Shown: in pieces, positions 8,139 to 16,429 of the stretch
Layout: every line of letters starts with the position of its first letter
How positions within the stretch are numbered: position 1 is the first letter of the stretch
Assembly (NCBI GenBank): GCA_900472575.1
Contig: UCIV01000023.1
Location: 31,954 to 95,953, forward strand
Origin: Hyphomicrobiales bacterium
GTDB taxonomy: Bacteria; Pseudomonadota; Alphaproteobacteria; Rhizobiales; Rhizobiaceae
Reading direction: 5' to 3'
DNA: 64,000 nucleotides
Position numbers and translations under genes: made by a program
The notes under the pieces: generated by a model
The model's database searches: none
Seen by the model: only the letters and a program-made list of their open reading frames with translations
What the model was told of the DNA's origin: nothing

Positions 8139-9507
8139 ATCAAGGGAGCGCAGCCAGCCTGCAGCCCTTAGCAATACCGATGCAGAGAAAATCATTATCG
8201 GGAAAATCCTCCAAGACGAGGCGACGTTCTGGCAGGTGAACGGCGCGCTGCAAGGCTTTCATTTCTCCGTTGAAATTCATGAGCGGATCTTCACGGCCTA
8301 CCACCTGATCGTCATGGAAGGGAAGAAGCCGACTCTCTCGCTTCTCCAGAGTCGTATCGGGCCGGAATACGGCGACGGCGCGTCAACGATGACTCTGATG
8401 ACCGCGTTGATCCGGAACACAATCGAAATCGAAGATATCGGCGATGAGATGACCAAGGTCATTCAGATGTGGCAGCGCCGTCGCACGATCGAAATCTGCG
8501 ATCAGTTCATCAAGGAGGCGAAACAAGCTGACACTGATACGGGCTTCATGCTTGCCGACCTGGAGAACTGCGTGAAGGACGTCACGGTTAATAGCCAGGC
8601 AGAGCCGGTGAAAACGATGGGTGAAGTCGTTACCCGGGTGATCAAGAACTCAATGAAAACGCGTGATACTGGCGTTTCTCCGGGCTTCGATACCGGCGTG
8701 GCATCGCTTGACCAGATCCTGGGCCGCATTTTCCCGGGCGACTTTGGCGTTATCGGTGCTCGGCCCGGCGACGGCAAGACAGTTCTTGGGCTTCAGCTTC
8801 TGGATCGAATTCAGGAACATTATGGGACTGGATGCTTCTTCTCGCTTGAAATGCGTGACGAGGACTTGGGCCGTCGCGCTCTGGCGGGCAGGGCAGGAGT
8901 CTCGGTATCGAACATCGAAGAAGGAACCTACGACGCCTTCGAATTCGATGAGATCAAGGCCGCCCAAGAGATCTTCATGCGATCACGAATGCTGGTCGAT
9001 GACCGTCCTGGTCTTCGCCTCGATCAAATCCGCGATCGATGCATTGTTCTCAAGCGCACGAGAGATCTAAAGGCGATCGTGATCGACCACATCCGCCTCG
9101 TCCAAGCTCTTGGCAAATTCGGCAACCGCTTCGATCGAGCGGAATTCGTCACGGGATCCCTGAAAAAGCTGGCGAAAGAGTTGGGTATCGCCGTCATCGC
9201 TCTGTCTCAGGTTACACGCGCATCCCAGCGCCGCGACGATCCTCGCCCACAGCTCAACGACTTCGACGGGGGTTCCAGCATCGAACAAGATGCTGACTGG
9301 GCTTTGAGTTTGTTCCGCCGTGACCGATATCTAAGAACTCAGAAGCCGCACGACATGAATAGTGCGGACGGCCAGGATTGGGCCGAACAGCTCGCCAAGT
9401 GCAAAAACACCATTGAGATCCTGAACCTGAAGCGCCGTCGCGGCGAAGATGGCGGGATCTGTGAACTAGAATTTGACGGCAAGGCCAGCCTTGTCCGCGA
9501 AAAGTAA
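8116..9507 (+). CDS. Replicative DNA helicase, DnaB family
   Basis: 463 aa. The N-terminal helical domain begins AEKIIIGKIL, as in DnaB proteins (eqalLGailld). A linker follows, then the RecA-like core with PGDFGVIGARPGDGKT (Walker A about 214-222), a Walker B-like strand VIDHIRLV, and the SQVTRASQRRDDPRP loop typical of DnaB motif H3/H4. ATG 8116 lies 23 nt inside the primase gene; a further upstream extension would overlap the primase completely. It should load at the phage origin and recruit primase. Confidence 0.9.
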   Translation: MNLNERNRSRERSQPAALSNTDAEKIIIGKILQDEATFWQVNGALQGFHFSVEIHERIFTAYHLIVMEGKKPTLSLLQSRIGPEYGDGASTMTLMTALIRNTIEIEDIGDEMTKVIQMWQRRRTIEICDQFIKEAKQADTDTGFMLADLENCVKDVTVNSQAEPVKTMGEVVTRVIKNSMKTRDTGVSPGFDTGVASLDQILGRIFPGDFGVIGARPGDGKTVLGLQLLDRIQEHYGTGCFFSLEMRDEDLGRRALAGRAGVSVSNIEEGTYDAFEFDEIKAAQEIFMRSRMLVDDRPGLRLDQIRDRCIVLKRTRDLKAIVIDHIRLVQALGKFGNRFDRAEFVTGSLKKLAKELGIAVIALSQVTRASQRRDDPRPQLNDFDGGSSIEQDADWALSLFRRDRYLRTQKPHDMNSADGQDWAEQLAKCKNTIEILNLKRRRGEDGGICELEFDGKASLVREK

Positions 9508-9517
9508 GGCGATCGCC

Positions 9518-10516
9518 ATGGACACTTCGAAACTGACAGCACTGGAATTCTGCATCTTGGTGCTTTGGGTCCAAGGTTGGACGATTAGCAAAATCCACCA
9601 AAGCATCGCCCGCCGGCATGGGAAGACCGAGAACGCGGTCCGGGGGATCATCAACAAGATGCCGAAAAGGCGGCAAGAGATGAAACTTCGAGAGCGGCAG
9701 TTATTCTTGGAGATCATGAAGCGCGATCGCGTCGATGACGGGATGCTCACTGCCGATTGCTTCACCGCCAGGCAGCTCGCTTCCGATCAAAAGCGTAAGG
9801 CTGTTGCTGTCAAAGCGCCGAAGATCGTCGAAAAGGAAGAGCCGGTAGCTGAACCGGATCCCAAAACGCGCGGCGGCCGACGCGAGCTGAAGCGCCGGCG
9901 CCGAGAAGCGGAGTTGAAGCGACAGGCGGCGGTGGAAGAGCAGGCAAGGCGGGAAGCCGGCGGCGCTCCGAGGGGCGTGAATGCATCTCCGCTGGAATAT
10001 CTCTACCACCATTTGAAGAAGTGGATCGGAAATCCCGAAGACGCCAATTTGAAGGGGGGGGAGGCTAATAGGGCGAACAACGCAATGCGGCGCTACGAGG
10101 CCGGTGTTCGCCTGAGATCGATGATGGAGTCGATCTATGGGTCCGGGGTGAAGTCCCAGGACTTTGAAAGCGCCGGCGGAGGAGGCGGCGGCGCTGGCGT
10201 GGTAATCCACGCTGTCGTAGCTGAGAACGTCAAGAACGTTCATTCGATCCGGTCGATGATGAGTCCGGAATCATTCAAACTGCTGGAGCAGATGCTGACG
10301 CAGGGTGTGTTCGTTTGGCAGATGCCGATCTACGGAACTATGGACGATATCCTCGCGGATCTCCGGGGCGCGCTCGACAAGGTGTCGATATTTCTCGGGA
10401 CTATGCCGGCAGGAGATGAGGAGCACGTGCCGAGGATGGCAAACCGCGGAAAGATTCAAAGATCCACGTCAGCCGCCAGGGATCAATTCCTAAAGGCGGC
10501 ACGGCAGGCAAAGTGA
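9518..10516 (+). CDS. Helix-turn-helix protein with a C-terminal domain shared with alphaproteobacterial phages
   Basis: 332 aa. The N-terminus carries an HTH-like segment (GWTISKIHQSIARRHGKTEN). A highly basic, Arg/Lys/Glu-rich linker runs from about 115 to 165. The C-terminal domain has ANNAMRRYEAGVRLRSM followed by a Gly-rich loop, reminiscent of DUF6456-type domains of alphaproteobacterial regulators (tentative). ATG 9518 is preferred over the upstream in-frame start at 9473 because it lies after the dnaB stop. It is the last gene of the early operon and meets the leftward gene at 10518 tail-to-tail with a one-base gap. Confidence 0.65.
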   Translation: MDTSKLTALEFCILVLWVQGWTISKIHQSIARRHGKTENAVRGIINKMPKRRQEMKLRERQLFLEIMKRDRVDDGMLTADCFTARQLASDQKRKAVAVKAPKIVEKEEPVAEPDPKTRGGRRELKRRRREAELKRQAAVEEQARREAGGAPRGVNASPLEYLYHHLKKWIGNPEDANLKGGEANRANNAMRRYEAGVRLRSMMESIYGSGVKSQDFESAGGGGGGAGVVIHAVVAENVKNVHSIRSMMSPESFKLLEQMLTQGVFVWQMPIYGTMDDILADLRGALDKVSIFLGTMPAGDEEHVPRMANRGKIQRSTSAARDQFLKAARQAK

Positions 10517-10517
10517 C

Positions 10518-11051
10518 CTACCGCTTCTCGGAGTAGTGAGAGGTCACGGCGTCGGTGACGGCTTCGGCGATATCGACGTTCTGCGGATTTGCCTTGAAAA
10601 GCTCAAGCATCACACGGACAGGATGGGGCGCACGCTCCTCCTGTCCTTTGTCGTTCACGCCGTTGAGCCATTCCGCCAGGCGGCGCTCGCTTGTCCCGTA
10701 GAGATAGGTGAAAAACTTGTGAGTGATCCCCGACTGGTTCAGCAGGATCGCCAGCTCTTGTTTCGTCAGCTTCTCGTAGCGTTCGGCTTTTCCTGACCTT
10801 GTCACTGTCCGGAGACGTGGCTTGTTTAGGATCTCGAAAAGGCGAGTTGATGCAGCTGCAATCGCGCCTTCTTGTGTGGGGAAATGCCTTACGCGATTGG
10901 TCTCAGGATCGCGGACCAGCCCGGGAGCAAGGCCAGGAGCCCGGTAAAGACCGATGAAGCCATCGCCATCCATGTTCGGGATAGCCTCGGCACCATAAAC
11001 GATGTCGAGTTCTTTCTCAGGCATGATTTTCGATTTGGTCGTGTCGCTCAA
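10518..11051 (-). CDS. Hypothetical protein with HTH-like C-terminal half; TTG start fixed by upstream hairpin
   Basis: 177 aa. The second half contains a helix-turn-helix-like run (KLTKQELAILLNQ, then ITHKFFTYLYGTS) with an acidic tail. The N-terminal half has a small GLYRAPGLAPGL beta segment. An ATG at 11066 is in frame but sits inside the conserved leader hairpin. TTG at 11051 has AAGGGG about 6 nt upstream and lies 13 nt from the hairpin, the same geometry as the other hairpin-led genes, so it is preferred. A DNA-binding or regulatory role is plausible but unproven. Confidence 0.6.
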   Translation of the reverse strand: MSDTTKSKIMPEKELDIVYGAEAIPNMDGDGFIGLYRAPGLAPGLVRDPETNRVRHFPTQEGAIAAASTRLFEILNKPRLRTVTRSGKAERYEKLTKQELAILLNQSGITHKFFTYLYGTSERRLAEWLNGVNDKGQEERAPHPVRVMLELFKANPQNVDIAEAVTDAVTSHYSEKR

Positions 11052-11064
11052 TTCAATCCCCTTC

Positions 11065-11079
11065 ATGCCACCATTGGCA
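11065..11079 (-). promoter_or_regulatory. Leader hairpin element, copy 12 (outlying copy)
   Basis: mRNA sense TGCCAATGGTGGCAT: stem GCCA/TGGC, loop ATGG. It lies 13 nt upstream of the TTG start at 11051. This copy is 3 kb downstream of the main operon, at a separate - strand gene. Confidence 0.65.
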
Positions 11080-11087
11080 GAAACATA

Positions 11088-11492
11088 TCATTTTCGGTTT
11101 TGAGTGTTCATGTAATGGCGCAACACCATGTTGATCGACGTTTGCCAGCCTTTGCCTTTCGATCGGAAGAATTCGAGAACATCTGCATCAATCCGGATCG
11201 ATATGGCTGTCTTTGTCAAATTCTTCGCAGGATCGAAGTCATTCCATATATCCGACAACGGGATATGAGGTTTTCCGGGAACGACGATCGTGGCGTTCGC
11301 CCAATCAATGTCTTTGAAATCAGCCCAGTCAGGATCCTCGGCGATGGCGCGTTCAATATCCTCGTCAGTCATGGCGTCAACGCGCGCCCAGTCGGTCTTG
11401 CTTTCGCCCCGCGCGATCAATTCCTCGATTTCTTTTGCTGTGTATCTGACGATGTGCTCCTCGTCATTGGTTTCTTTGTTGTCATCCGGCAT
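11088..11492 (-). CDS. BrnA-like antitoxin-family protein
   Basis: 134 aa. The C-terminal 50 residues (ISIRIDADVLEFFRSKGKGW followed by QTSINMVLRHYM) match the BrnA antitoxin ribbon-helix-helix domain, which binds DNA and neutralises the RelE-like toxin BrnT. The long acidic N-terminal part is unusual for BrnA. ATG 11492 has AAGGAT upstream; the in-frame ATG at 11513 lacks this. No BrnT-like gene is adjacent; the gene 29 nt upstream encodes an unrelated basic protein. It may therefore be an orphan antitoxin that blocks a host toxin, or simply a regulator. Confidence 0.7.
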   Translation of the reverse strand: MPDDNKETNDEEHIVRYTAKEIEELIARGESKTDWARVDAMTDEDIERAIAEDPDWADFKDIDWANATIVVPGKPHIPLSDIWNDFDPAKNLTKTAISIRIDADVLEFFRSKGKGWQTSINMVLRHYMNTQNRK

Positions 11493-11521
11493 GGCACATA
11501 TCCTTTTTTTCAAGGCTCACA

Positions 11522-11962
11522 TTACATCGGGGGAGTGTCCTGCCGCAAGCTGTGACCCATGTAGATCTTACCGGACCGGGCGATGGCCACCGCTGACTTC
11601 ATGTCCGCAGCGAACGCCCGCTTAGCTTCCCCCACGAAAGCTTCTTGATGCGTGATCGCGACGATAGCAGCCTTGAGTGCTTTGGCGTCATCTCGGGTGA
11701 ACTGGCAGCTCGCCAGTGGTTTGACGACGAGCTTCAACCATTCATCTTTGATGTCGTCGAGGAGCAAGGAGCGGTCCTCCAGATATCGCTTGCTCGCGAA
11801 ATCCCGAAAATCCTCCAATTTATGGCGCAGATAGATCTCATATGCTGCCGCAGCGTATGGACTAGCGTTGCCTGCCTGGTGATGGATCCGAGCTATTTTA
11901 TGAAGTCGACGCCTTTGCCGTTCGCGAGATATCCATAAGGCGATGGTTGAAATTGTCTTCAT
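11522..11962 (-). CDS. Hypothetical basic helical protein, 146 aa
   Basis: No family recognised. The N-terminus is short and hydrophobic-then-basic (ISTIALWISRERQRRR), so peripheral membrane association is possible; the rest is helical. ATG 11962 is chosen because AGGAGGT lies 5-6 nt upstream. It is followed after 29 nt by the BrnA-like gene and probably shares its transcript, driven from 11963-12140, where it diverges from the membrane protein gene. Confidence 0.6.
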   Translation of the reverse strand: MKTISTIALWISRERQRRRLHKIARIHHQAGNASPYAAAAYEIYLRHKLEDFRDFASKRYLEDRSLLLDDIKDEWLKLVVKPLASCQFTRDDAKALKAAIVAITHQEAFVGEAKRAFAADMKSAVAIARSGKIYMGHSLRQDTPPM

Positions 11963-12140
11963 CGATGACCTCCTAGGCTCGACTTGTTTTTGTATTACAC
12001 GCCCATTTTCGTTGTTGCCGATGCCTTGAACATACAATTCGGGTTAGCTGCCGACCGGTTTGAAACAAGAGCCATCTCCGCCTTAAGATTGCGCGGCGGA
12101 AGGGCTAGCGATAATGTGGCGTCGGCTAAAGGGGGTTCAA

Positions 12141-13169
12141 ATGCCGTTGTTACAGCTTGCTGTAGTGCTATTGTTTTTTTTGGCGAGCCTATCGGCCGCG
12201 ATTACGCTGCAGTCGCCTGCTGAGACCGTCCACGAAGCCGAGACCGCCACGGGTAGTCAGGGTCCGCGCGTTGTACAGACGTTGACCGTAGGACCCGACG
12301 GTAAACTGATCACGCCTGGCAGCGTCCCCCAAGCCCTAGGCTCCAACAACGAACTCTATACACCGGTGTCGCCGGAACTGCGCGACGCCCTTTTATCCGC
12401 CACGACGGTCACTGAAGATAATGCCGAGACCGTTTGGCGTGCGGCCAGCAGTGATGTTTCATCGACGAATGGAGAGATGGTCTACGTAGGCGATAAGGAT
12501 CTTACACCTCGAGCGAACGCCAAAGAATTGCGACGAGTACTCACGGAGTCTTCGCCAGATCCGACACTCGAAGAGACGATAAGAAGACTGCTCTCAGGGA
12601 CGTCAGTGATTGACTCGCCGAATAAAATGCAGGTCGATCAGACCCGTAGAGTTACCGTAAGAATTGGCAGCAACGTGCCAGAGGCCCAGATGCTGTTTCA
12701 GGAGAGGCCTGATCGACAAGTGCAAACGACATCAATGAAGGTCACGCGATATATGCGCGTCACGCTGTCGAGCCCAAGTTTTGCAATTAAGGAGATAAGC
12801 CCACTCAGGCAATTGATTGTTCCCGGAACGCCTACAGAATGGGAATTCGACCTCAAGGCTATCGAGGCCGGCCAAGCGACGTTCGTTGTCCAGTTTTGGC
12901 TTATCATCAAACAGGATGATGAAGTGGAGAAGATGCTTATCAGCAGGGAGCAAAGCATATCAGTTGAAGTCCGTCCTAAAACCTGGGATGAATGGATGGA
13001 CGGAGCTACGAAAAGCCTCAACACAGCCTCCGGTCTATTAACCGCTGGGGCTTCTTTTCTCTCTCTGCTGGTAGGAATTTTGATTAGTCAGGTGTGGCGC
13101 GTTTTAGCAAACATCGCACGAGCTGCACGCGGATTTGTAGCAGCAAGTAGATCCCGGCGCACTCTTTGA
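12141..13169 (+). CDS. Membrane-anchored protein of unknown function
   Basis: 342 aa. The N-terminal signal/anchor is LLQLAVVLLFFLASLSA. The middle (about 50-270) looks extracytoplasmic and beta-rich. A C-terminal hydrophobic segment (SFLSLLVGILISQVW) is followed by a basic cytoplasmic tail. ATG 12141 is chosen over ATG 12114 because AAAGGGGG is well placed before it and the protein then begins with a clean signal. It is the only + strand gene between leftward clusters and looks like a moron-type insertion; superinfection exclusion or host surface modification is possible but not shown. Confidence 0.65.
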   Translation: MPLLQLAVVLLFFLASLSAAITLQSPAETVHEAETATGSQGPRVVQTLTVGPDGKLITPGSVPQALGSNNELYTPVSPELRDALLSATTVTEDNAETVWRAASSDVSSTNGEMVYVGDKDLTPRANAKELRRVLTESSPDPTLEETIRRLLSGTSVIDSPNKMQVDQTRRVTVRIGSNVPEAQMLFQERPDRQVQTTSMKVTRYMRVTLSSPSFAIKEISPLRQLIVPGTPTEWEFDLKAIEAGQATFVVQFWLIIKQDDEVEKMLISREQSISVEVRPKTWDEWMDGATKSLNTASGLLTAGASFLSLLVGILISQVWRVLANIARAARGFVAASRSRRTL

Positions 13170-13232
13170 CGGCGGACCTATGGCTAATGAAGAGAGACTA
13201 ACGCTCCCCCATTGATGCGTCGACCTAGTCGC

Positions 13233-13397
13233 CTACCAAGACTTCTTGTCTTGATATTCTTCGAGGTCTGCAATCTCGGCAGCCGTGGGGTCTCTGACTA
13301 TCACACGACCATCGGCAGTCCGACGGCGCATCTGATCACCATGCCAATGCCAGGAAAGGGCGACAGGGAAAAAGTACCTGTAGATTCGACGTAACAT
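13233..13397 (-). CDS. Small hypothetical protein, 54 aa
   Basis: A short but convincing frame. CAGGAG lies 8 nt before the ATG at 13397. The N-terminus is aromatic (YRYFFPVALSWHWHGDQM), followed by RRRTADGRVIVRDPTAAEIA and a charged tail ending KKSW. No family recognised. It is first in the order of three or four tiny leftward genes up to 14405. Confidence 0.5.
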   Translation of the reverse strand: MLRRIYRYFFPVALSWHWHGDQMRRRTADGRVIVRDPTAAEIADLEEYQDKKSW

Positions 13398-13546
13398 TTG
13401 CGACTCCTGCTTTTCAAGCTAACCTATGGCCCCAACGACTCATCTGCGGGCGCGCGTGTGCATGCGTCTCGGAATGACGAAAACCCACTGCGTAGTGTCG
13501 CATTTGGTGGACGGTGACACCCTCCAAATGCTTCGCGTGCGAAGGA

Positions 13547-13762
13547 TTAGATCGAGTCCTTCTTGATCTGAGCCTCGGTGGTCAACGTATCGATTTCGTC
13601 CGGGTTCAAGACGATGTCATGCTCGGTCCCGTTCTCATCGACCACGGTGAACATGTCGATAGTTCCCATCATCGCGATAGTCTCTGCAGATCTCATCGCG
13701 GCAAGCTTCGGGCTATCGGCGTTAACTACGACGTCTTTGATCTTTACGGTGAATGTGGGCAT
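13547..13762 (-). CDS. Small hypothetical protein, 71 aa
   Basis: Begins TFTVKIKDVVVNADSPKLA, an alternating strand/helix pattern, then an acidic C-terminus. GAAGGACTG lies before the ATG. It is 5 nt from the gene upstream (13768-14127), which implies co-transcription. No family recognised. Confidence 0.6.
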   Translation of the reverse strand: MPTFTVKIKDVVVNADSPKLAAMRSAETIAMMGTIDMFTVVDENGTEHDIVLNPDEIDTLTTEAQIKKDSI

Positions 13763-13767
13763 GTTTT

Positions 13768-14127
13768 TCAGTCCTTCGGGGTTTTCTCTAGCATAGAAAG
13801 GATCTTCTCTACTTCCTTAGCGGAACCTGCCTCGATCTCCAACTCGCCCTTCTTTACGCGAATTTTCCGACCTTTGACCGCAGCCAAGTAAACCAGGAAC
13901 GACGTAGCGTAAGGTGCAGCCTCTTTAACCAGATCCATGATGAACAGACCAGTTAGCCACTCGCCACCTCCGACCGCCTTCTGCATCAAAACTTCCGGAG
14001 CGACCTTGGCTCCGGTCTTTTTGATCGACGCTTCGAAACCCTTGATAGTTGCCTGGCGTTCCGGCTCCTTATAATGAGGCTCGCCGTCGGCAGGGATCAG
14101 GGTGATTGTGAGCTGTTTCGCGGACAC
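13768..14127 (-). CDS. Hypothetical protein, 119 aa
   Basis: Starts at GTG 14127 with a strong AAGGAGG upstream. It contains one hydrophobic segment in the middle (EAAPYATSFLVYLAAV) followed by a basic/acidic C-terminus. The layout resembles small effector-like proteins with one membrane-proximal helix, but no family is recognised. Confidence 0.6.
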   Translation of the reverse strand: MSAKQLTITLIPADGEPHYKEPERQATIKGFEASIKKTGAKVAPEVLMQKAVGGGEWLTGLFIMDLVKEAAPYATSFLVYLAAVKGRKIRVKKGELEIEAGSAKEVEKILSMLEKTPKD

Positions 14128-14210
14128 GGTTTCAGTCCTCCTTTGTCATCTGCGATCCAGTGGACGATCTTTCCGTCTTTATCGACCGTCACAGCAACAT
14201 ACCATCTGTT

Positions 14211-14405
14211 TTAAGCCCGGGCAGGTGCGGAGAAGGTGCGGTAGGCAATGACCTGCTCCTCCCTGGTCTGCTGGTGATCAACCTCGGTGTAAATCGAAAT
14301 GCCATTTGAGTCATTGATGCCACGAGCGTCGATGGTGCAGTAATAACCGAAGTTCTGACTATTATAGAAGATCGCACCGATACGGGTGCAAGCGATGCAA
14401 TGCAT
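14211..14405 (-). CDS. Small hypothetical protein, 64 aa, followed by an open coding-like extension
   Basis: ATG 14405 follows AGGGGTGGCGA. The sequence is Cys- and Tyr-containing (NFGYYCTIDARGIND) and ends at TAA 14211. The same frame stays open past this stop for 37 more codons with protein-like content (RWYVAVTVDKDGKIVHW), so the stop may be premature, or a separate GTG-started peptide may follow. Confidence 0.45.
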   Translation of the reverse strand: MHCIACTRIGAIFYNSQNFGYYCTIDARGINDSNGISIYTEVDHQQTREEQVIAYRTFSAPARA

Positions 14406-14485
14406 TCGCCACCCCTGACCTGGCCCTTATCACTGTCATGCTTCGGATAGCGGTGGGGATGTTTTTCGAAGGTGGCTCCATATGA

Positions 14486-14507
14486 GCGGCTGGACGTGGC
14501 CAGCCGC
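14486..14507 (-). other. Stem-loop downstream of the clamp gene
   Basis: Perfect 8-bp stem GCGGCTGG/CCAGCCGC with a 6-nt loop, 21 nt beyond the dnaN-like stop. No U-run follows, so it is more likely an mRNA 3'-end stabiliser than an intrinsic terminator. Confidence 0.6.
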
Positions 14508-14527
14508 CTTTCTGGAGTCGGGAGAGG

Positions 14528-15850
14528 CTAGACGCGCATCGGCATTACGACGGCGCTCCAGCCTTCGCGATTGCTCGTCATGAGCATTGGAGATCCAGCG
14601 TCCTCAAGGTGGATATCGACCATGTCACAAGAAAGCGACGCGTCCTTGATTGCCGAAATGAGGTACTTTGCGTTGAATCCGACCTCCATCGGGTCGCTGT
14701 CATAGCTGCAATCAACATCCATGGTGGCGCTGCCGGCCTCCGGGTTGTTGACGATCAGCCGGCACTTGTCAGCAGACATCTCGAACTTGACCGCCTTACC
14801 GCGTTCGCTGGAAATCAACGAGACCGTTTCAACGCCTTCGATCAGTGCCTTCGCGTTGATCGTGGCCTTGCGGCTGTTGTTGGCCGGGATGACGCGGTGG
14901 TAGTCCGGGAACGTGCCGTCAACGGTCTTTGAGGTGATGACGACATCATCGAACGATATTCGAAGCTTGCTTTCCGTGACCGCAATGGTGACGGTTTCCG
15001 GGCAGGTTTTGCCCTTCATCAGCTTGTGCAGGATTCCGGCCGTCTTGTTCGGGATGATGACAGACGGCATTTCATCGGAGTCAAACGGCATCTCGAATTC
15101 TTGCCGATAGAGCCGGTGGCCGTCGGTTGCGACAGTGACGATGTTGCGACGATTGCCATGGCCCAGGACGTGGAAATAGATGCCATTGAGGTAATAGCGC
15201 GTTTCCTCCGTCGATACGGCATCGATAGTTCCATCGATCATCGTCCAGAAATCAACGCCGCGCATGGTGAAGAACTTCGTTGCCGGATCGAACGCCAGTT
15301 CAGGATAGTCGCGGATCGAGAGGGGCTGAAGATTGAACGTCGAGCGTTCGAAATCGAGGGCGTCACGATCTTCGCCAGTCGTGATGGAAACGAAATCGCT
15401 CTTACCCGCTTTCTTCAGCAAATCTTTGAGGAGATGAGCCGTCAGCGTGGTGCCGAACTGCCGATCAGCGGCCGCCGGAATCGAGACCGCGATTTCGATG
15501 TCCAGATCAGTGCCGGTGACTGTGATCTGATCGCCAAAGCCGCGAAGCGCGACATTCGACAGGATCGGAATCCGGTTACGCCTTTCGATAACCGACGTGA
15601 TGATCTCGACAGCGCGCGTCAGAGGAGCGCGTTCGATGATCGCCGTCGCGCCGAATTCAGGCTCGACCGGTGGCAATGCATCAGCCGAGTTGTCATTGTC
15701 CGCAGCGACGGCCGGAACGATCTCGGCGGGCGCGGTCTCGACCTGGCTTTCCTTCTGGCGGAACGGGATGATTTGAGCCGTCTGGCTTGTCGCAGTGTCG
15801 ATTGCGATAGCAGACGCGGATTCCATGGCGCGTGCGATATGTGCGTTCAT
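14528..15850 (-). CDS. dnaN: DNA polymerase III beta sliding clamp
   Basis: 440 aa. After a roughly 70-residue N-terminal extension rich in Ala/Pro/Glu comes the three-domain beta clamp. Marks are RNRIPILSNVAL in domain 1, VTVATDGHRLYRQEF, the domain 3 segment TVDGTFPDYHRVIP, and a C-terminal VMPMRV, like the canonical PMRL end. It would encircle phage DNA and tether a polymerase; no polymerase is in the window, so it may capture host Pol III or DnaE2. ATG 15850 is chosen because the in-frame codon at 15901 lies beyond the leader hairpin. It is the last gene of the long leftward operon. Confidence 0.92.
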   Translation of the reverse strand: MNAHIARAMESASAIAIDTATSQTAQIIPFRQKESQVETAPAEIVPAVAADNDNSADALPPVEPEFGATAIIERAPLTRAVEIITSVIERRNRIPILSNVALRGFGDQITVTGTDLDIEIAVSIPAAADRQFGTTLTAHLLKDLLKKAGKSDFVSITTGEDRDALDFERSTFNLQPLSIRDYPELAFDPATKFFTMRGVDFWTMIDGTIDAVSTEETRYYLNGIYFHVLGHGNRRNIVTVATDGHRLYRQEFEMPFDSDEMPSVIIPNKTAGILHKLMKGKTCPETVTIAVTESKLRISFDDVVITSKTVDGTFPDYHRVIPANNSRKATINAKALIEGVETVSLISSERGKAVKFEMSADKCRLIVNNPEAGSATMDVDCSYDSDPMEVGFNAKYLISAIKDASLSCDMVDIHLEDAGSPMLMTSNREGWSAVVMPMRV

Positions 15851-15867
15851 TCGATCATTCTCCTTCA

Positions 15868-15882
15868 GTGCCACAATTGGCG
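15868..15882 (-). promoter_or_regulatory. Leader hairpin element, copy 1 (clamp gene)
   Basis: mRNA sense CGCCAATTGTGGCAC: stem GCCA/TGGC, loop ATTG. It ends 17 nt before the clamp ATG; GAAGGAG lies between them. Confidence 0.85.
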
Positions 15883-15902
15883 ATGGTGCGATTGCACCCA
15901 TG

Positions 15903-15920
15903 ACCGGCGCTTAGGCCGGT
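15903..15920 (-). other. Intercistronic stem-loop
   Basis: Stem ACCGGC/GCCGGT with a 6-nt loop, downstream of the stop of the 15936-16400 gene and upstream of the clamp leader element. No U-run. Confidence 0.5.
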
Positions 15921-15935
15921 CGCGGCTGAAATCGG

Positions 15936-16400
15936 TTAGTTCTTTAGGCTCCCGTCCGAGTTCATGCGGCCTTTATCCCATGCGCGGCCTTCCGGGCTTT
16001 CCGGGTCGAAAGGATTGTCGTCATCAGGTTCATTGTCATCACCCGATATCGTTTCATCCTCCGGGTCCAGATCGATATCGTCATCATTGAACAAGGGAAG
16101 CCCTTCGATAATATCCGCATCAGCGTCGAAGAGGATGTAACCGCAGCCCAAAGACTGCGCATGCTTGATGATAGGGTGCATCTCGTCAGGGATACCGTGA
16201 TCGATGCCGTCAGCTTCCGGAAGCTCAGGCGCGGCCATAAACCACCCGTAGAGCGTTGCGCCTACGCAGCCGAGCGCCGCACCCGAGCCGGTGCCGTGAT
16301 AGTTGGCTGCGTGGTTCAGTGTGGCGCTCTCAGAGAGCCACGCCTTAGCGGCAGGTGAGAGGTGCGCAGTCGAGATATCCAGAAACTTGCGGAACGCCAT
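15936..16400 (-). CDS. Hypothetical protein resembling DUF5983
   Basis: 154 aa. Begins FRKFLDISTAHLSPAAKAWL and continues with YGWFM and a GCGYILFDADADIIEGLP segment; this layout resembles the plasmid/phage DUF5983 family (tentative). The C-terminus is a long run of Asp/Glu/Pro. ATG 16400 follows a leader hairpin and GGAGATC; an in-frame ATG at 16421 overlaps the hairpin and is rejected. Confidence 0.65.
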   Translation of the reverse strand: MAFRKFLDISTAHLSPAAKAWLSESATLNHAANYHGTGSGAALGCVGATLYGWFMAAPELPEADGIDHGIPDEMHPIIKHAQSLGCGYILFDADADIIEGLPLFNDDDIDLDPEDETISGDDNEPDDDNPFDPESPEGRAWDKGRMNSDGSLKN

Positions 16401-16414
16401 ATTGATCTCCATTG

Positions 16415-16429
16415 GTGCCACGATTGGCT
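16415..16429 (-). promoter_or_regulatory. Leader hairpin element, copy 2
   Basis: mRNA sense AGCCAATCGTGGCAC, 14 nt before ATG 16400. The stop codon of the upstream gene (16428-16430) overlaps its first bases, so the hairpin spans the gene junction. Confidence 0.85.

Noticed and set aside
15868..15882. GTGGCAC in the leader element looks like the -24 box of a sigma54 promoter (TGGCAC-N5-TTGC)
   Set aside because: No GC element follows at -12; the SD and start codon are at that distance instead, and the paired-base changes in copies 4 and 10 fit an RNA stem better.
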